The notes beneath the pieces were generated by a model. That model had not been told where the DNA came from and did no database searches. It saw only the letters and a program-made list of their open reading frames with translations. DNA of 64,000 bases, taken from positions 24,458 through 88,457 of the forward strand of contig JAMOTA010000050.1 of the NCBI GenBank assembly GCA_027068435.1, in the 5' to 3' direction. Shown piece after piece: positions 38,030-46,983 of this stretch. Source of the stretch: Sulfurovum sp. GTDB taxonomy: Bacteria > Campylobacterota > Campylobacteria > Campylobacterales > Sulfurovaceae. The number at the start of each line of letters is the position of its first letter. Position 1 is the stretch's first letter. Made by a program: the position numbers and the translations under genes.

Positions 38030-38972
38030 GATACTTTTTTTAGTATTAATAGGATTTGGGAATATCTATGCAAAAGATATTTATCCAGTTGCAACAGTAG
38101 AAGCTTCAGGCATAGTAAGTGACTTTATAGAAGAGAATGGCTTACTTTATGTAGCTACAGATGCTGGGTGCATAGATATTATCGATTTAACTACACAAAA
38201 GGTTGTTCGTAAGATAACTATAGCCCCTCTAAAAACAGCTATGGGAGAGTTTGTTCCTGCTCGTATCCATAGTATAGATAGATTTGAGGGAAAGACACTT
38301 TTTACAAGCTCAGGAGAGAGTGCATACCGTAATGTATGGATAGATGATGGAGTAAACTTAAAAAAGATTGTTGATGAGAAAGAACATATCATGCCCAAAT
38401 ATGCCTATTTTACCTCCGATGGCAAAATACTTTTTGGTACATTTGGTTCAAATATCATACTTTATGACGATACAGAGCAATACGCTCTTTATAAACATCA
38501 TATTTCACAAAGTACCATAGGTGGTATGACACTTAGTAGTGACAGAAAAAAAATGCTTATAGCAGACGAAAGTGGAACTGCAAGACTCATAGACATTAAA
38601 ACAGCTCAAGTTGAACATATATTAAATTCTGAACATGTAGATAACATTTATAAAGTAGCCTATAGCCATAACATTGTTTTAACTGCTGGTCAAGACAGAC
38701 GCATAGGAGTTTATACACTTAATGGAAGTTCTTATCATCTTAATAGTGATTTTTTAGTTTATTGTGTTGGACTGAGTCCAAGCTCTGATATAGGTATTTA
38801 CTCTAGTGGGCTTAACCATGATTTACAACTCTTCGATACAAAAACGGGTAAAAAGAGAGATAAACTTGTGGGACACTATGCTACACCTAACAAAATATAC
38901 TTTCTAAATGAGTCTTCACTCGTCAGTTCAGGGGATGAAAATAGAATATTCTTCTGGATATTAAACAAATAA
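38022..38972 (+). CDS. NapL-like periplasmic WD40/beta-propeller protein
   Basis: A 316-residue exported protein (signal MYKILFLVLIGFGNIYA). The mature part is made of WD40-like blades: VATDAGCIDIIDL, LIADESGTARLIDI, VLTAGQDRRIGVYTL and SGDENRIFFWIL. The HSIDRFEGKTLF and SGESAYRNVWI segments and the overall order resemble NapL, a periplasmic protein encoded inside nap nitrate reductase clusters of Campylobacterota. No napA, napB, napG, napH or napD lies nearby, so here it is an orphan. The function of NapL is not settled. Confidence 0.72.
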   Translation: MYKILFLVLIGFGNIYAKDIYPVATVEASGIVSDFIEENGLLYVATDAGCIDIIDLTTQKVVRKITIAPLKTAMGEFVPARIHSIDRFEGKTLFTSSGESAYRNVWIDDGVNLKKIVDEKEHIMPKYAYFTSDGKILFGTFGSNIILYDDTEQYALYKHHISQSTIGGMTLSSDRKKMLIADESGTARLIDIKTAQVEHILNSEHVDNIYKVAYSHNIVLTAGQDRRIGVYTLNGSSYHLNSDFLVYCVGLSPSSDIGIYSSGLNHDLQLFDTKTGKKRDKLVGHYATPNKIYFLNESSLVSSGDENRIFFWILNK

Positions 38973-39015
38973 CTCATTTTGTAAGATAAATAAGCTTAAC
39001 TCTAAGAAAAAAAGA

Positions 39016-39175
39016 TATAATTTATGCGATGAAAGATGAGGTACGAGTTCATCTTTCGTGTGTTAACAGTGTCTTTACAAACTCTGCTAGAACCCGAAAG
39101 ACTCTCACCTATTTGGATTCCGCTTATATTTAGGGATACCCCATAAGTGAATATTATTACCCAAAGGTACAAACA
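39016..39175 (+). promoter_or_regulatory. cspA promoter and long structured 5' leader
   Basis: TATAAT at 39016-39021 gives a leader of about 148 bases. Its first bases form an 11-bp hairpin (arms 39029-39039 and 39049-39059, core GAAAGATGA/TCATCTTTC). A second hairpin near the ribosome site pairs CTTAT/ATAAG and GGG/CCC (39123-39147). AAAGG lies eight bases before the ATG. Long leaders that refold with temperature are known for cold-shock genes. Confidence 0.6.
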
Positions 39176-39394
39176 ATGGCAGCATTAGTAAACGGAACAG
39201 TTAAATGGTTCAACGACGAAAAAGGTTACGGTTTTATTCAACAAAATGATGGTGGAGCAGATGTATTCGTACATTTCCGTCAAGTAAACAACGACAATGG
39301 TGGGCGTGTAACGCTTACAGAAGGTCAAGCAGTAACATTTGAAGTTGGTGAAGGTCAAAAAGGTCCACAAGCTGAAAACGTAACTCCACTCTAG
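39176..39394 (+). CDS. Cold-shock domain protein (CspA family)
   Basis: A 72-residue single OB-fold RNA/DNA chaperone. RNP1 is KGYGFIQ and RNP2 is VFVHF, with the opening [15 protein letters not shown]. It ends with [10 protein letters not shown] as usual. The N-terminus has three extra residues (MAALVNG) compared with E. coli CspA. It is a single-gene unit with its own promoter, a long structured leader and a terminator. Confidence 0.96.
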   Translation: MAALVNGTVKWFNDEKGYGFIQQNDGGADVFVHFRQVNNDNGGRVTLTEGQAVTFEVGEGQKGPQAENVTPL

Positions 39395-39400
39395 TAGTGA

Positions 39401-39434
39401 TTTGCAGGCCTTAAGCCTGCAAACTATCTCTTTT
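39401..39434 (+). terminator. Terminator after the cold-shock gene
   Basis: TTTGCAGGC (39401-39409), loop CTTAA, GCCTGCAAA (39415-39423), then CTATCTCTTTT. Confidence 0.75.
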
Positions 39435-39476
39435 CCCTCTCATATTTAATTTCAAAATACAATTTTTATTTATAAC

Positions 39477-39806
39477 TTATTTATATCTATTTTTCTGTAG
39501 ATAATCATAAATAGCTTTTACCTCTTTTTTTGTCAAATAATAACGTGGCATAATTGCATGATATGTATTGACACTAGCAAGTACACTATCATAACTGTTA
39601 TTTCTAATATCTGAACCTTTTATAACATGCATACCCTTATCATCTTTAAAGGAGACAATAACCTTACTCTCACCATTTTTTCCATGACACTCAGCACAAC
39701 TTACTCCACGCGGATTGTTGTATAGCATCTCTCCATATTCATCATGAGAAATAAAATCCTCATTGGCACCTAAAAACAGTGGGAATAGTAGTAATAATCT
39801 TTTCAT
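39477..39806 (-). CDS. Small class I cytochrome c
   Basis: A 109-residue periplasmic monohaem cytochrome. The start is taken at ATG 39804-39806 because it opens a signal peptide (MKRLLLLFPLFLGANE). A longer frame upstream would run into the folD start region. Haem is held by CAECH (Cys37-Cys40-His41), and the axial Met is probably in YHAIMPRYYLT. Candidate electron donor or acceptor in respiration. Divergent from folD. Confidence 0.85.
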   Translation of the reverse strand: MKRLLLLFPLFLGANEDFISHDEYGEMLYNNPRGVSCAECHGKNGESKVIVSFKDDKGMHVIKGSDIRNNSYDSVLASVNTYHAIMPRYYLTKKEVKAIYDYLQKNRYK

Positions 39807-39881
39807 ATCTGCATAAACGTTAAATCTCCTCAAAGCTAAACTAATTTTGATATAATACCTTAAAAATTTAAAGAGAGTATT

Positions 39882-40727
39882 ATGCAACTGATTGATGGTA
39901 AAAAATTATCCCAAAAAGTACAAGAAAGTGTCTCTATAGAAGTTGAAGAGCTCAAAGTAGAAAAAAACATAGTCCCTGGACTTGCAGTACTTCTTATAGG
40001 TGACGACCCTGCAAGTCATGCTTATGTAAAGATGAAAGCAAAAGCTTGTGAAAAAGTAGGTTTTTACTCTATTACTCACAATATGCCAGATACCATCTCT
40101 CAAGATGAAATTATTGCTACTATTGAAATGATGAACAGTAATCCTAGAATTGATGGTATATTGGTACAACTTCCTTTACCTAAACATATAGATACTGAAA
40201 AAATACTAGAAGTCATTAATCCTGAAAAAGATGTTGATGGTTTTCATGCATATAATGTAGGGCGTTTAGTAACAGGACTTGAAGGATTTGTTGCGTGTAC
40301 ACCTCTTGGTGTTATGAAAATGTTTAAGGAGTATAACATAGACTTAGAAGGTAAAGATGTATGTGTAGTGGGTGCGAGTAACATTGTAGGTAAACCTATG
40401 GCTTCTTTACTACTTAATGCCAATGCAACCGTAACTGTTACACATATTTTTACAAAAGATCTCAAATCTCATACAAGTAAAGCAGATATTATAGTTGTAG
40501 GTGTAGGTGTACCAAAACTTATAAAAGAAGATATGGTTAAAGAGGGGGCTATCGTTATTGATATTGGTATTAACCGTATTGAAGATGGTTCTTTAGTAGG
40601 TGATGTTGATTTTGAAAATGTAAGTTCAAAATGTTCATTTATCACTCCTGTTCCTGGTGGTGTTGGTCCAATGACTATTGCAATGCTTTTAAGTAATACA
40701 CTCAAAGCTGCAAAAGGTAGAAAATAA
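39882..40727 (+). CDS. folD: Bifunctional methylene-THF dehydrogenase / methenyl-THF cyclohydrolase
   Basis: Interconverts methylene-, methenyl- and formyl-tetrahydrofolate. Its 281 residues match FolD. Landmarks are YVKMKAKACEKVGF (with the catalytic Lys), DGILVQLPLPKHI, PEKDVDGFHAYNVGRL, VVGASNIVGKPMASLLL (NADP loop) and TPVPGGVGPMTIAMLL. The start follows AAAGAGAG. The stop overlaps the lepB start by one base (TAATG). Confidence 0.96.
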   Translation: MQLIDGKKLSQKVQESVSIEVEELKVEKNIVPGLAVLLIGDDPASHAYVKMKAKACEKVGFYSITHNMPDTISQDEIIATIEMMNSNPRIDGILVQLPLPKHIDTEKILEVINPEKDVDGFHAYNVGRLVTGLEGFVACTPLGVMKMFKEYNIDLEGKDVCVVGASNIVGKPMASLLLNANATVTVTHIFTKDLKSHTSKADIIVVGVGVPKLIKEDMVKEGAIVIDIGINRIEDGSLVGDVDFENVSSKCSFITPVPGGVGPMTIAMLLSNTLKAAKGRK

Positions 40728-41701
40728 TGAAAAAGTTTTTTCATCTCTTTAGTCGTTTTGCAAGCTCATGGACAGGAACTATTATTATAGTACTTTTTCT
40801 TATCTTTTTTGTTGCCCAATCTTTTGTCATTCCAAGTGGCTCGATGAAAAGAACACAACTTATAGGTGATTTTCTTTTTGCTAAAAAATTCTCTTATGGT
40901 ATCCCTATTCCTCATATGCCATGGATAGAAGTTCCACTTTTACCAGATTTCAACAATAATGGTCACCTAATAGAAGGATCTAGACCTCAAAGAGAAGATA
41001 TTGTTATTTTTCGTTACCCAAAAAATCATAAAATTCATTATGTAAAACGTTGTGTAGCAGTAGGTGGGGATGAACTAATTTACGCAAATAAAAAACTATT
41101 AATTCACTTTCATGAGGGTGATGAGTACATTAAAAAAACTTATACAAAAGAGAAAATCCACTCTTTTAGAGGTAAACTATGGGTTGAAAACCCTTATATG
41201 TCTAAATACCCAGGTATTCAGTATGAACCAGAGGGTATAGATATATTTGAAGCACTACTTCGTTACTATAGCTATAATAAAGAGATAGATATGACACCTA
41301 TTATGGTTGAAGGTCTTAACACCCCTGCCTATGAGTTAGGTGCAGGAAAGATTATCAATGCTCTATACACAAAAGTAGATAAAGATAACTTCTATATGAT
41401 GGGTGATAACCGCGACAACTCTAACGATAGTCGTTTTTGGGGTTCTGTACCATATAAACTTATTGTTGGAAAACCTTGGCTTATCTATATGAGTTTAGAG
41501 CATCGTTCATACGATAAAGTCTTTAGAGGTGATATCAATGGCGGAGGAAGAGACCATGCAGGACTTAGACGTGTATGTGGAACGATAAGCATAGACTCTA
41601 AGGAGTGTAAAGAACTCTGGAAAAATCAACAATACACAGTACGTTGGGGTCGTGTCGGACGGAGAATAGACGCTATTCAACTTGAACAACCTATACAATA
41701 A
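40727..41701 (+). CDS. lepB: Signal peptidase I
   Basis: Inner-membrane Ser-Lys protease removing signal peptides. One N-terminal anchor (about residues 17-35) is followed by VIPSGSMKRTQ with catalytic Ser39. The general-base Lys is K107 in HYVKRCVAVGGDE, and a later box is MMGDNRDNSNDSRFWG. Its 324 residues exceed common LepB length because of an insertion (about 115-215) rich in aromatic and charged residues. The end (GRVGRRIDAIQLEQP) is also extended. Translationally coupled to folD. Confidence 0.94.
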   Translation: MKKFFHLFSRFASSWTGTIIIVLFLIFFVAQSFVIPSGSMKRTQLIGDFLFAKKFSYGIPIPHMPWIEVPLLPDFNNNGHLIEGSRPQREDIVIFRYPKNHKIHYVKRCVAVGGDELIYANKKLLIHFHEGDEYIKKTYTKEKIHSFRGKLWVENPYMSKYPGIQYEPEGIDIFEALLRYYSYNKEIDMTPIMVEGLNTPAYELGAGKIINALYTKVDKDNFYMMGDNRDNSNDSRFWGSVPYKLIVGKPWLIYMSLEHRSYDKVFRGDINGGGRDHAGLRRVCGTISIDSKECKELWKNQQYTVRWGRVGRRIDAIQLEQPIQ

Positions 41702-41710
41702 GGAAAACAG

Positions 41711-42163
41711 ATGAAATTTTATATTGCTACAGATCATGCAGGTTACACGCTTAAAAGCTATGTTAAAGAGTATGTACGCTCTTTAGGACATGAGATTATT
41801 GACTTAGGTCCAGACTCAGCAGATAGAGTTGACTATCCAGATTTTGCTAAAAAATGTGCCCATAAAGTACTAGAAGATGAAGGAAGTTTTGGTATTCTTA
41901 TCTGTGGCACAGGTATTGGTATCAGCATCGCTGCCAATAAAGTACCAGGCATACGTGCAGCACTCTGCCATGATACCTACACTGCGAAACTCACGAGACT
42001 GCACAACGATGCAAATATCCTCTGCTTTGGTGAACGTGTTGTAGGTAAAGGTGTTATAGAAGATATGATATCAGTATTTTGTGAAACAGAATTTGAAGGT
42101 GGAAGACATGCAGGTCGTGTAGGTAAAATAGAAGGGTGTAGTTTAGGTGCAAACCTAGGCTAA
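41711..42163 (+). CDS. rpiB: Ribose 5-phosphate isomerase B
   Basis: Interconverts ribulose 5-phosphate and ribose 5-phosphate. The 150-residue RpiB/LacAB fold shows YIATDHAGYTLKS, YPDFAKKCAHKV, ILICGTGIGISIAANKVPGI with the catalytic Cys, RAALCHDTYTAKLTRLHNDANIL and EFEGGRHAGRVGKIE. AAGGAAAACAG-ATG start, nine bases after lepB, same operon. Confidence 0.95.
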   Translation: MKFYIATDHAGYTLKSYVKEYVRSLGHEIIDLGPDSADRVDYPDFAKKCAHKVLEDEGSFGILICGTGIGISIAANKVPGIRAALCHDTYTAKLTRLHNDANILCFGERVVGKGVIEDMISVFCETEFEGGRHAGRVGKIEGCSLGANLG

Positions 42164-42234
42164 TTTCTAATATATTTTAAATTTACTAAAGAAAAAATAG
42201 AAAAATTATCTCTCCTACAATTACCTATGATACA

Positions 42235-42262
42235 ATTAGTATAACTAATTAGTTATACTAAT
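42235..42262. promoter_or_regulatory. 28-base perfect palindrome before apt
   Basis: ATTAGTATAACT, AATT, AGTTATACTAAT, four bases before the AAGGAG ribosome site of apt. It could be an operator for a MarR/HxlR- or TetR-type repressor, or a hairpin in the apt leader. A TATAAC within the left arm could serve as a -10 box. Confidence 0.55.
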
Positions 42263-42276
42263 ATTAAGGAGTTGTC

Positions 42277-42840
42277 ATGATACTTACACCTGAAGAGAAA
42301 AATATTATTTTAGATAGTATTCGAAATATACCTGATTTTCCTAAGCCTGGTATTATTTTTAAAGATATTACTACCCTACTCTCTAACCCCACAGCCTTTA
42401 ACACTCTTATGAATCATCTTGAAAAACGATACAAAAGTTATAATCTTGACTTTATCGCAGGGATAGACGCAAGAGGTTTTATCTTTGGAGCTGCACTTGC
42501 AGATAGACTAGGTATAGGTTTTGTTCCTGTACGTAAAAAAGGAAAACTCCCTTACACTACTGTAGCAGAAAAATACAGTTTAGAGTATGGCTTTGATGAA
42601 GTAGAGATACATATAGATGCATTTGGAGAAAATGGATGTTGCAGAGGAGAGTGTACCCCTTCTAAGGTTCTTCTTATAGATGACCTTATTGCTACAGGTG
42701 GTACTGCAAAAGCTGCTACAAACCTCATAGATAAAGTAGGTGCTGATTGTGTGGAAGTCTGTTTTATTATGGAACTTGCGTTTTTAAATGGTAAAGAGGG
42801 GATAAACGCACCCGTTTATTCTGTTTTAGAGATAGATTAA
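42277..42840 (+). CDS. apt: Adenine phosphoribosyltransferase
   Basis: Purine salvage enzyme making AMP from adenine and PRPP. Its 187 residues show [49 protein letters not shown] and the PRPP loop [17 protein letters not shown]. About ten residues ([12 protein letters not shown]) before the PRPP loop include three cysteines, more than in E. coli Apt. Strong AAGGAG site. Confidence 0.95.
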   Translation: MILTPEEKNIILDSIRNIPDFPKPGIIFKDITTLLSNPTAFNTLMNHLEKRYKSYNLDFIAGIDARGFIFGAALADRLGIGFVPVRKKGKLPYTTVAEKYSLEYGFDEVEIHIDAFGENGCCRGECTPSKVLLIDDLIATGGTAKAATNLIDKVGADCVEVCFIMELAFLNGKEGINAPVYSVLEID

Positions 42841-42893
42841 TGTCAAAAATTGACTTTAATGCTCAAGAGATAACAGAGTTTATTAAAAATTAA
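42840..42893 (+). CDS. Possible 17-residue peptide or gene stub after apt
   Basis: The ATG overlaps the apt stop (TAATG) and codes [17 protein letters not shown] before a stop. It reads like the start of a real protein cut short, as with the stub before the NapL-like gene. No ribosome site of its own; only coupling would translate it. Confidence 0.25.
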   Translation: MSKIDFNAQEITEFIKN

Positions 42894-42949
42894 TTATTTT
42901 ATATAGTATGTAAAATTCAAAATATAAGACTTTATAACCTCCTCTTTGC

Positions 42950-42955
42950 TATAAT
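42950..42955 (+). promoter_or_regulatory. -10 box of trpB
   Basis: GCTATAAT about 30 bases before the trpB ATG, followed by a normal short leader with AAAAGAGAAA as ribosome site. Confidence 0.5.
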
Positions 42956-42984
42956 CCTACTTACCTACAATAAAAGAGAAATAG

Positions 42985-44232
42985 ATGAACTTACATAAAG
43001 AAATATATATCCCAAAAGCTAGTCCTCATGACCCAGATAAAAATGGACATTTTGGTAATAGTAAAAATGGTCAAGTTGGATTTGGTGGACGTTTTGTACC
43101 TGAAACACTTATGCCTGCACTTGAACAACTTAGACTTGACTATGAAGCGGTACGTTTTGACAAAGATTTTTGGTCAGAGGTAGACTATTACTACAAAAAC
43201 TATGTAGGTCGTCCCTCTTCACTTTACTTTGCAGAAAATATCTCTAAAGAGCTTGGAGCAAAAGTCTATCTTAAACGTGAAGACCTTAACCATACAGGAG
43301 CACACAAGATAAACCACTGTGTAGCTCAAGCTGTTTTAGCTAAGAGGCTTGGTAAGAAGAAAATTATTGCAGAGACTGGTGCAGGACAACATGGTGTAGC
43401 TACTGCTACAGTGGCTGCTCTTTTTGGTCTTGAATGTGAAGTTTTTATGGGTGCTAAAGATGTAGCACGTCAAGAACTAAATGTTTTTCGCATGAAACTT
43501 CTTGGTGCTAAAGTACATGCTGTTGAGTCAGGAAGTAAAACACTTAAAGATGCTATGAACGATGCTATTCGTCACTGGGTTACCCATGCTAGAGATACCT
43601 ACTACCTCATAGGTACTGTTGCAGGTCCTCACCCCTACCCTATGATGGTACGTGATATTCAATCTATCATTGGATGGGAAGCTAAAGAACAACTAAATGT
43701 AGTTGAAGGTTGTCTTCCCGATAAAGTTATCGCTTGTATTGGTGGAGGTTCAAATGCCTTAGGTATTTTTAACCACTTTTTACAAGATAAAAGTGTAGAG
43801 TGTATAGGTATAGAAGCTGGAGGAGAAGGACTAGATGGTAAACATGGCTGTTCTTTAGAGAAAGGAAGCCCAGGTGTCCTTCATGGGCAGTTAAGCTACT
43901 TACTCCAAGATGAAGATGGACAAGTACAAGAGGCTCACTCTATTTCAGCTGGACTAGACTACCCAGGTATTGGACCAGAACACGCTTTCTTGAAAGATGA
44001 AAATATAGTAAGTTACAACCACATTACTGATGATGAAGCAATGGATGCTTTTGTATGGCTATCACAAGCAGAAGGGATTATCCCTGCTTTTGAAAGTTCC
44101 CATGCAGTAGCGTACCTCAAAAAAATGAACCAAGAAGAGATAAAAGGTAAAACTATTTTAGTTAACCTCTCAGGTCGTGGCGATAAAGATATGATACAAG
44201 CTCAAGATATACTCAAAGAGCAGTTTAATTAA
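42985..44232 (+). CDS. trpB: Tryptophan synthase beta chain
   Basis: PLP enzyme joining indole and serine to tryptophan. Its 415 residues fit TrpB. Landmarks are [45 protein letters not shown] with the PLP lysine, [32 protein letters not shown] and LSGRGDKDM. The N-terminus is about 20 residues longer than E. coli TrpB. It stands apart from any trpA or other trp gene here. pepA follows after 11 bases. Confidence 0.95.
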   Translation: MNLHKEIYIPKASPHDPDKNGHFGNSKNGQVGFGGRFVPETLMPALEQLRLDYEAVRFDKDFWSEVDYYYKNYVGRPSSLYFAENISKELGAKVYLKREDLNHTGAHKINHCVAQAVLAKRLGKKKIIAETGAGQHGVATATVAALFGLECEVFMGAKDVARQELNVFRMKLLGAKVHAVESGSKTLKDAMNDAIRHWVTHARDTYYLIGTVAGPHPYPMMVRDIQSIIGWEAKEQLNVVEGCLPDKVIACIGGGSNALGIFNHFLQDKSVECIGIEAGGEGLDGKHGCSLEKGSPGVLHGQLSYLLQDEDGQVQEAHSISAGLDYPGIGPEHAFLKDENIVSYNHITDDEAMDAFVWLSQAEGIIPAFESSHAVAYLKKMNQEEIKGKTILVNLSGRGDKDMIQAQDILKEQFN

Positions 44233-44243
44233 TAAGGAAAAAT

Positions 44244-45719
44244 ATGAATTTTACTATTACAACAGACACCGTAGCTGAGATTAAAAGTGATTTAGAGGTT
44301 ATAATCATAATAGATGGTAACATGAAACACCGATTTATTCAAGACAAAAAGCTTCTTAAGAAAGCTGGATTTTTAGCTTCACAAGATGAAGTGTGTCATC
44401 TTATAGAAAAAAATAGACTTTATGTTGGTGCAGAAAGTCTAAAGGGTACATCACTACGTCCTGCAGTTGCTAGTGCATTACGTTCGCTCATAGGTAAAAA
44501 AGCCTATAAGAGTATAAAGCTTGCTACTTACTTAAGTCACCCTAGATGTAGTGCTTCTCTTAGGGCTATTGTAGAAGGTATAGTTTTAGGTAGTTATACT
44601 TTTACAACATATAAAAGTAAACAGGTAAAATCATCTGTTAAAAGTATTCAAATCTCATTAGAGGGTTACAATAAACATGAGATAACAGCAGAGATAGCAG
44701 TAAGAGCTATCCATAATGGTGAAATTTCAGCAAATGCAACAAACTTTACAAGAGATATTGTAAATACTACACCTGATGATTGTTACCCTGAAGTAATGGC
44801 AAATATCGCTGAAGATATGGCAAAAGATACAGGGCTTAAATGTCATATACTTAAACCAAAAGCCCTAAGAAAAGAGAAGATGGAGACACTTCTTGCCGTT
44901 GCACGTGCTAGTCGTCATAAACCAAGAGTAATCCACCTTACACATAAGCCTAAAAACCCTGTAGCAGTTATCTCTTTAGTAGGAAAAGGATTAACATACG
45001 ATAGTGGTGGACTTAGCCTTAAACCTGCTGATTATATGGTAGGTATGAAGTCAGACAAAAGTGGAGGATCTGCAGTACTTGGTATTATGAAAGCTGTTGC
45101 AGAGATGAATCTTCCTATCGAAGTTCATGGTTTTGTAGGTGCAGTAGAGAACATGATAGGTGGAGATGCCTACAAACCAGATGATGTACTCGTAGCAAAA
45201 AATGGTAAAACTATAGAGATACGTAACACAGATGCAGAGGGTCGTTTGGTTCTTGCAGATACACTTTGTTACGCACAACAAGAGGTAAAAGCAGACTACC
45301 TTCTTGACTTTGCAACATTAACAGGTGCTTGTGTTGTAGGTGTGGGTCACTATACATCTGGTATTATGGGTAACAGTGATGAAGTAAAAGAGCTTGTATC
45401 TTATGGTGCAAAAGTATCTGGTGAACTTGCAACAGAGCTTGACTTTAACCCATACTTAAAAAAGACTATTAAAAGTGAAATAGCAGATATTTGCAACATT
45501 TCAAATACTCGATATGGTGGAGCTATTACAGCAGGTCAGTTTCTCTCAGAGTTTATAGATGATGAGCATAAAGAAAAATGGGCACATATAGATATCGCAG
45601 GACCTGCTTTTGTGGAACATTCATGGGGAGAAAATCCACATGGTGCATCTGGAGCTGGTGTGAGAATGACTATTCGCCTCTTAGAAAAGATTATACGTTC
45701 CAAAGAGAGTACAAAATAG
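44244..45719 (+). CDS. pepA: Leucyl aminopeptidase (M17, PepA)
   Basis: Cytosolic hexameric zinc/manganese aminopeptidase. Its 491 residues match M17. Metal and active-site motifs are VGKGLTYDSGGLSLKPADYM, MKSDKSGGSAVLG and the family signature NTDAEGRLVLADTL, followed by DFATLTGACVVGVGHY. The AAGGAAAAAT-ATG start lies just behind trpB, suggesting a shared transcript. Confidence 0.95.
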   Translation: MNFTITTDTVAEIKSDLEVIIIIDGNMKHRFIQDKKLLKKAGFLASQDEVCHLIEKNRLYVGAESLKGTSLRPAVASALRSLIGKKAYKSIKLATYLSHPRCSASLRAIVEGIVLGSYTFTTYKSKQVKSSVKSIQISLEGYNKHEITAEIAVRAIHNGEISANATNFTRDIVNTTPDDCYPEVMANIAEDMAKDTGLKCHILKPKALRKEKMETLLAVARASRHKPRVIHLTHKPKNPVAVISLVGKGLTYDSGGLSLKPADYMVGMKSDKSGGSAVLGIMKAVAEMNLPIEVHGFVGAVENMIGGDAYKPDDVLVAKNGKTIEIRNTDAEGRLVLADTLCYAQQEVKADYLLDFATLTGACVVGVGHYTSGIMGNSDEVKELVSYGAKVSGELATELDFNPYLKKTIKSEIADICNISNTRYGGAITAGQFLSEFIDDEHKEKWAHIDIAGPAFVEHSWGENPHGASGAGVRMTIRLLEKIIRSKESTK

Positions 45720-45793
45720 TAGAAAAAATATATAGTATGATTTTAATCATTATTCTATATAATTAACTTATTCTTACTGAAAGGACAGACTAA

Positions 45794-46855
45794 ATGCTTT
45801 ATCTCTATCTACTAATATTTATTTTAATATTTATAATAGTTATTACTTATCTCTATTTTACTTCTAAGTTAATAGAGCAAAAAGCATACTATGAGAAAAA
45901 GTTATTTAATCTTCCAGAAAAAACATTTAAAGAAGCAAAACCCATTGTTATTTCTAAAAAACAAAAAGAGAAACTGCATATAATTGAAAATAAATCTCTT
46001 ACTGAAAACTTAAGTCCACTACTTGAGAAGAAAATAACTCCTAAAAAATATGAACATACTTTTAGAGAAAATAAAAATATCACTTCTGCTGATTTTATTA
46101 TATTCAAAGGTTCAAAAATTTTACTTGTTGAAGATAACTTTATTAATCAAAAGATTTTTATCAGTATCTTAAATAAATCAGGTATTAAAATTATCCTTGC
46201 TAACAATGGACAAGAAGCCATAGACTTGCTATTTAATTATAGAAATAGTTTTGATTTGATACTTATGGATATTAATATGCCTGTTATGGATGGGTATGAG
46301 GCAACCAAAAGAATCCGTGATAACCACTATTTTAAAGATACACCTATCGTTGCATTTACAGCCTTTACACAAGGTAAAGAGATTAATAAAATGCTTAAAC
46401 TTGGTGTTGACTCTTACATTACTAAACCACTTAAAGTAGGTCAACTCTATATGGTATTGAGTACTTATTTAGGTACATACACTGCTGAGATATCATTATT
46501 TGAGAGTATTAAAACTGAAGGTTTAGATATTAAGTATGGGCTAACTATGGCAAATGATGATGAAGATGGGTATAAACAATCATTAAGAGAGTTTGTAGTA
46601 CTTTATAAAAACATGATTGAGACAATGCCAAAATGGATAGAGGCAAAGGAGTCTGATCGTATCTTATTCGTCTGTACAAATATGGGAGACATACTTAAAT
46701 ATATCGGTGCATATGAGTTACAAGATATTGTATTTCGTATGAAAAAGATTTATATTTATAAAACAGAACATAGAGCCATAGAGTTTATAGAGATTTTTCC
46801 AGAGAAACTTGAAAGACTTATTCATGCTATAGAACGGTATCTTTCACATAGATAA
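45794..46855 (+). CDS. Membrane-anchored response regulator with degenerate HPT domain
   Basis: 353 residues. One N-terminal transmembrane helix (about 2-23) is followed by a charged linker. A receiver domain spans about 108-222: KILLVEDNFINQKIF, phospho-acceptor Asp159 in LILMDINMPVMDGYEA, Thr in VAFTAFT and Lys in YITKPL. The C-terminal ~110 residues look like a histidine phosphotransfer domain (SLREFVVLYKNMIETMPKWI, GDILKYIGAYELQDIVFRMK). However, the position of the phosphorylated His is Cys294 (FVCTNMGD). No kinase domain and no partner kinase are nearby. It may accept phosphate at Asp159 and signal through the altered HPT. AAAGGACAG site. Confidence 0.8.
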   Translation: MLYLYLLIFILIFIIVITYLYFTSKLIEQKAYYEKKLFNLPEKTFKEAKPIVISKKQKEKLHIIENKSLTENLSPLLEKKITPKKYEHTFRENKNITSADFIIFKGSKILLVEDNFINQKIFISILNKSGIKIILANNGQEAIDLLFNYRNSFDLILMDINMPVMDGYEATKRIRDNHYFKDTPIVAFTAFTQGKEINKMLKLGVDSYITKPLKVGQLYMVLSTYLGTYTAEISLFESIKTEGLDIKYGLTMANDDEDGYKQSLREFVVLYKNMIETMPKWIEAKESDRILFVCTNMGDILKYIGAYELQDIVFRMKKIYIYKTEHRAIEFIEIFPEKLERLIHAIERYLSHR

Positions 46856-46899
46856 CGATAGATTTAGTACAGCTAATCCCCTCTTCACTAATATTTCGA

Positions 46900-46905
46900 T
46901 AAAAT
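46900..46905 (+). promoter_or_regulatory. Probable -10 box of ychF
   Basis: TTCGATAAAATCGCAC, a -10 of TAAAAT, about 80 bases before the ychF ATG. Confidence 0.4.
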
Positions 46906-46983
46906 CGCACTAATCATAGTATTGAGGAGACTTTAACAAAAGAGTCTATCCTAGATATTAAATACAAACTTCGAAGGAATACC

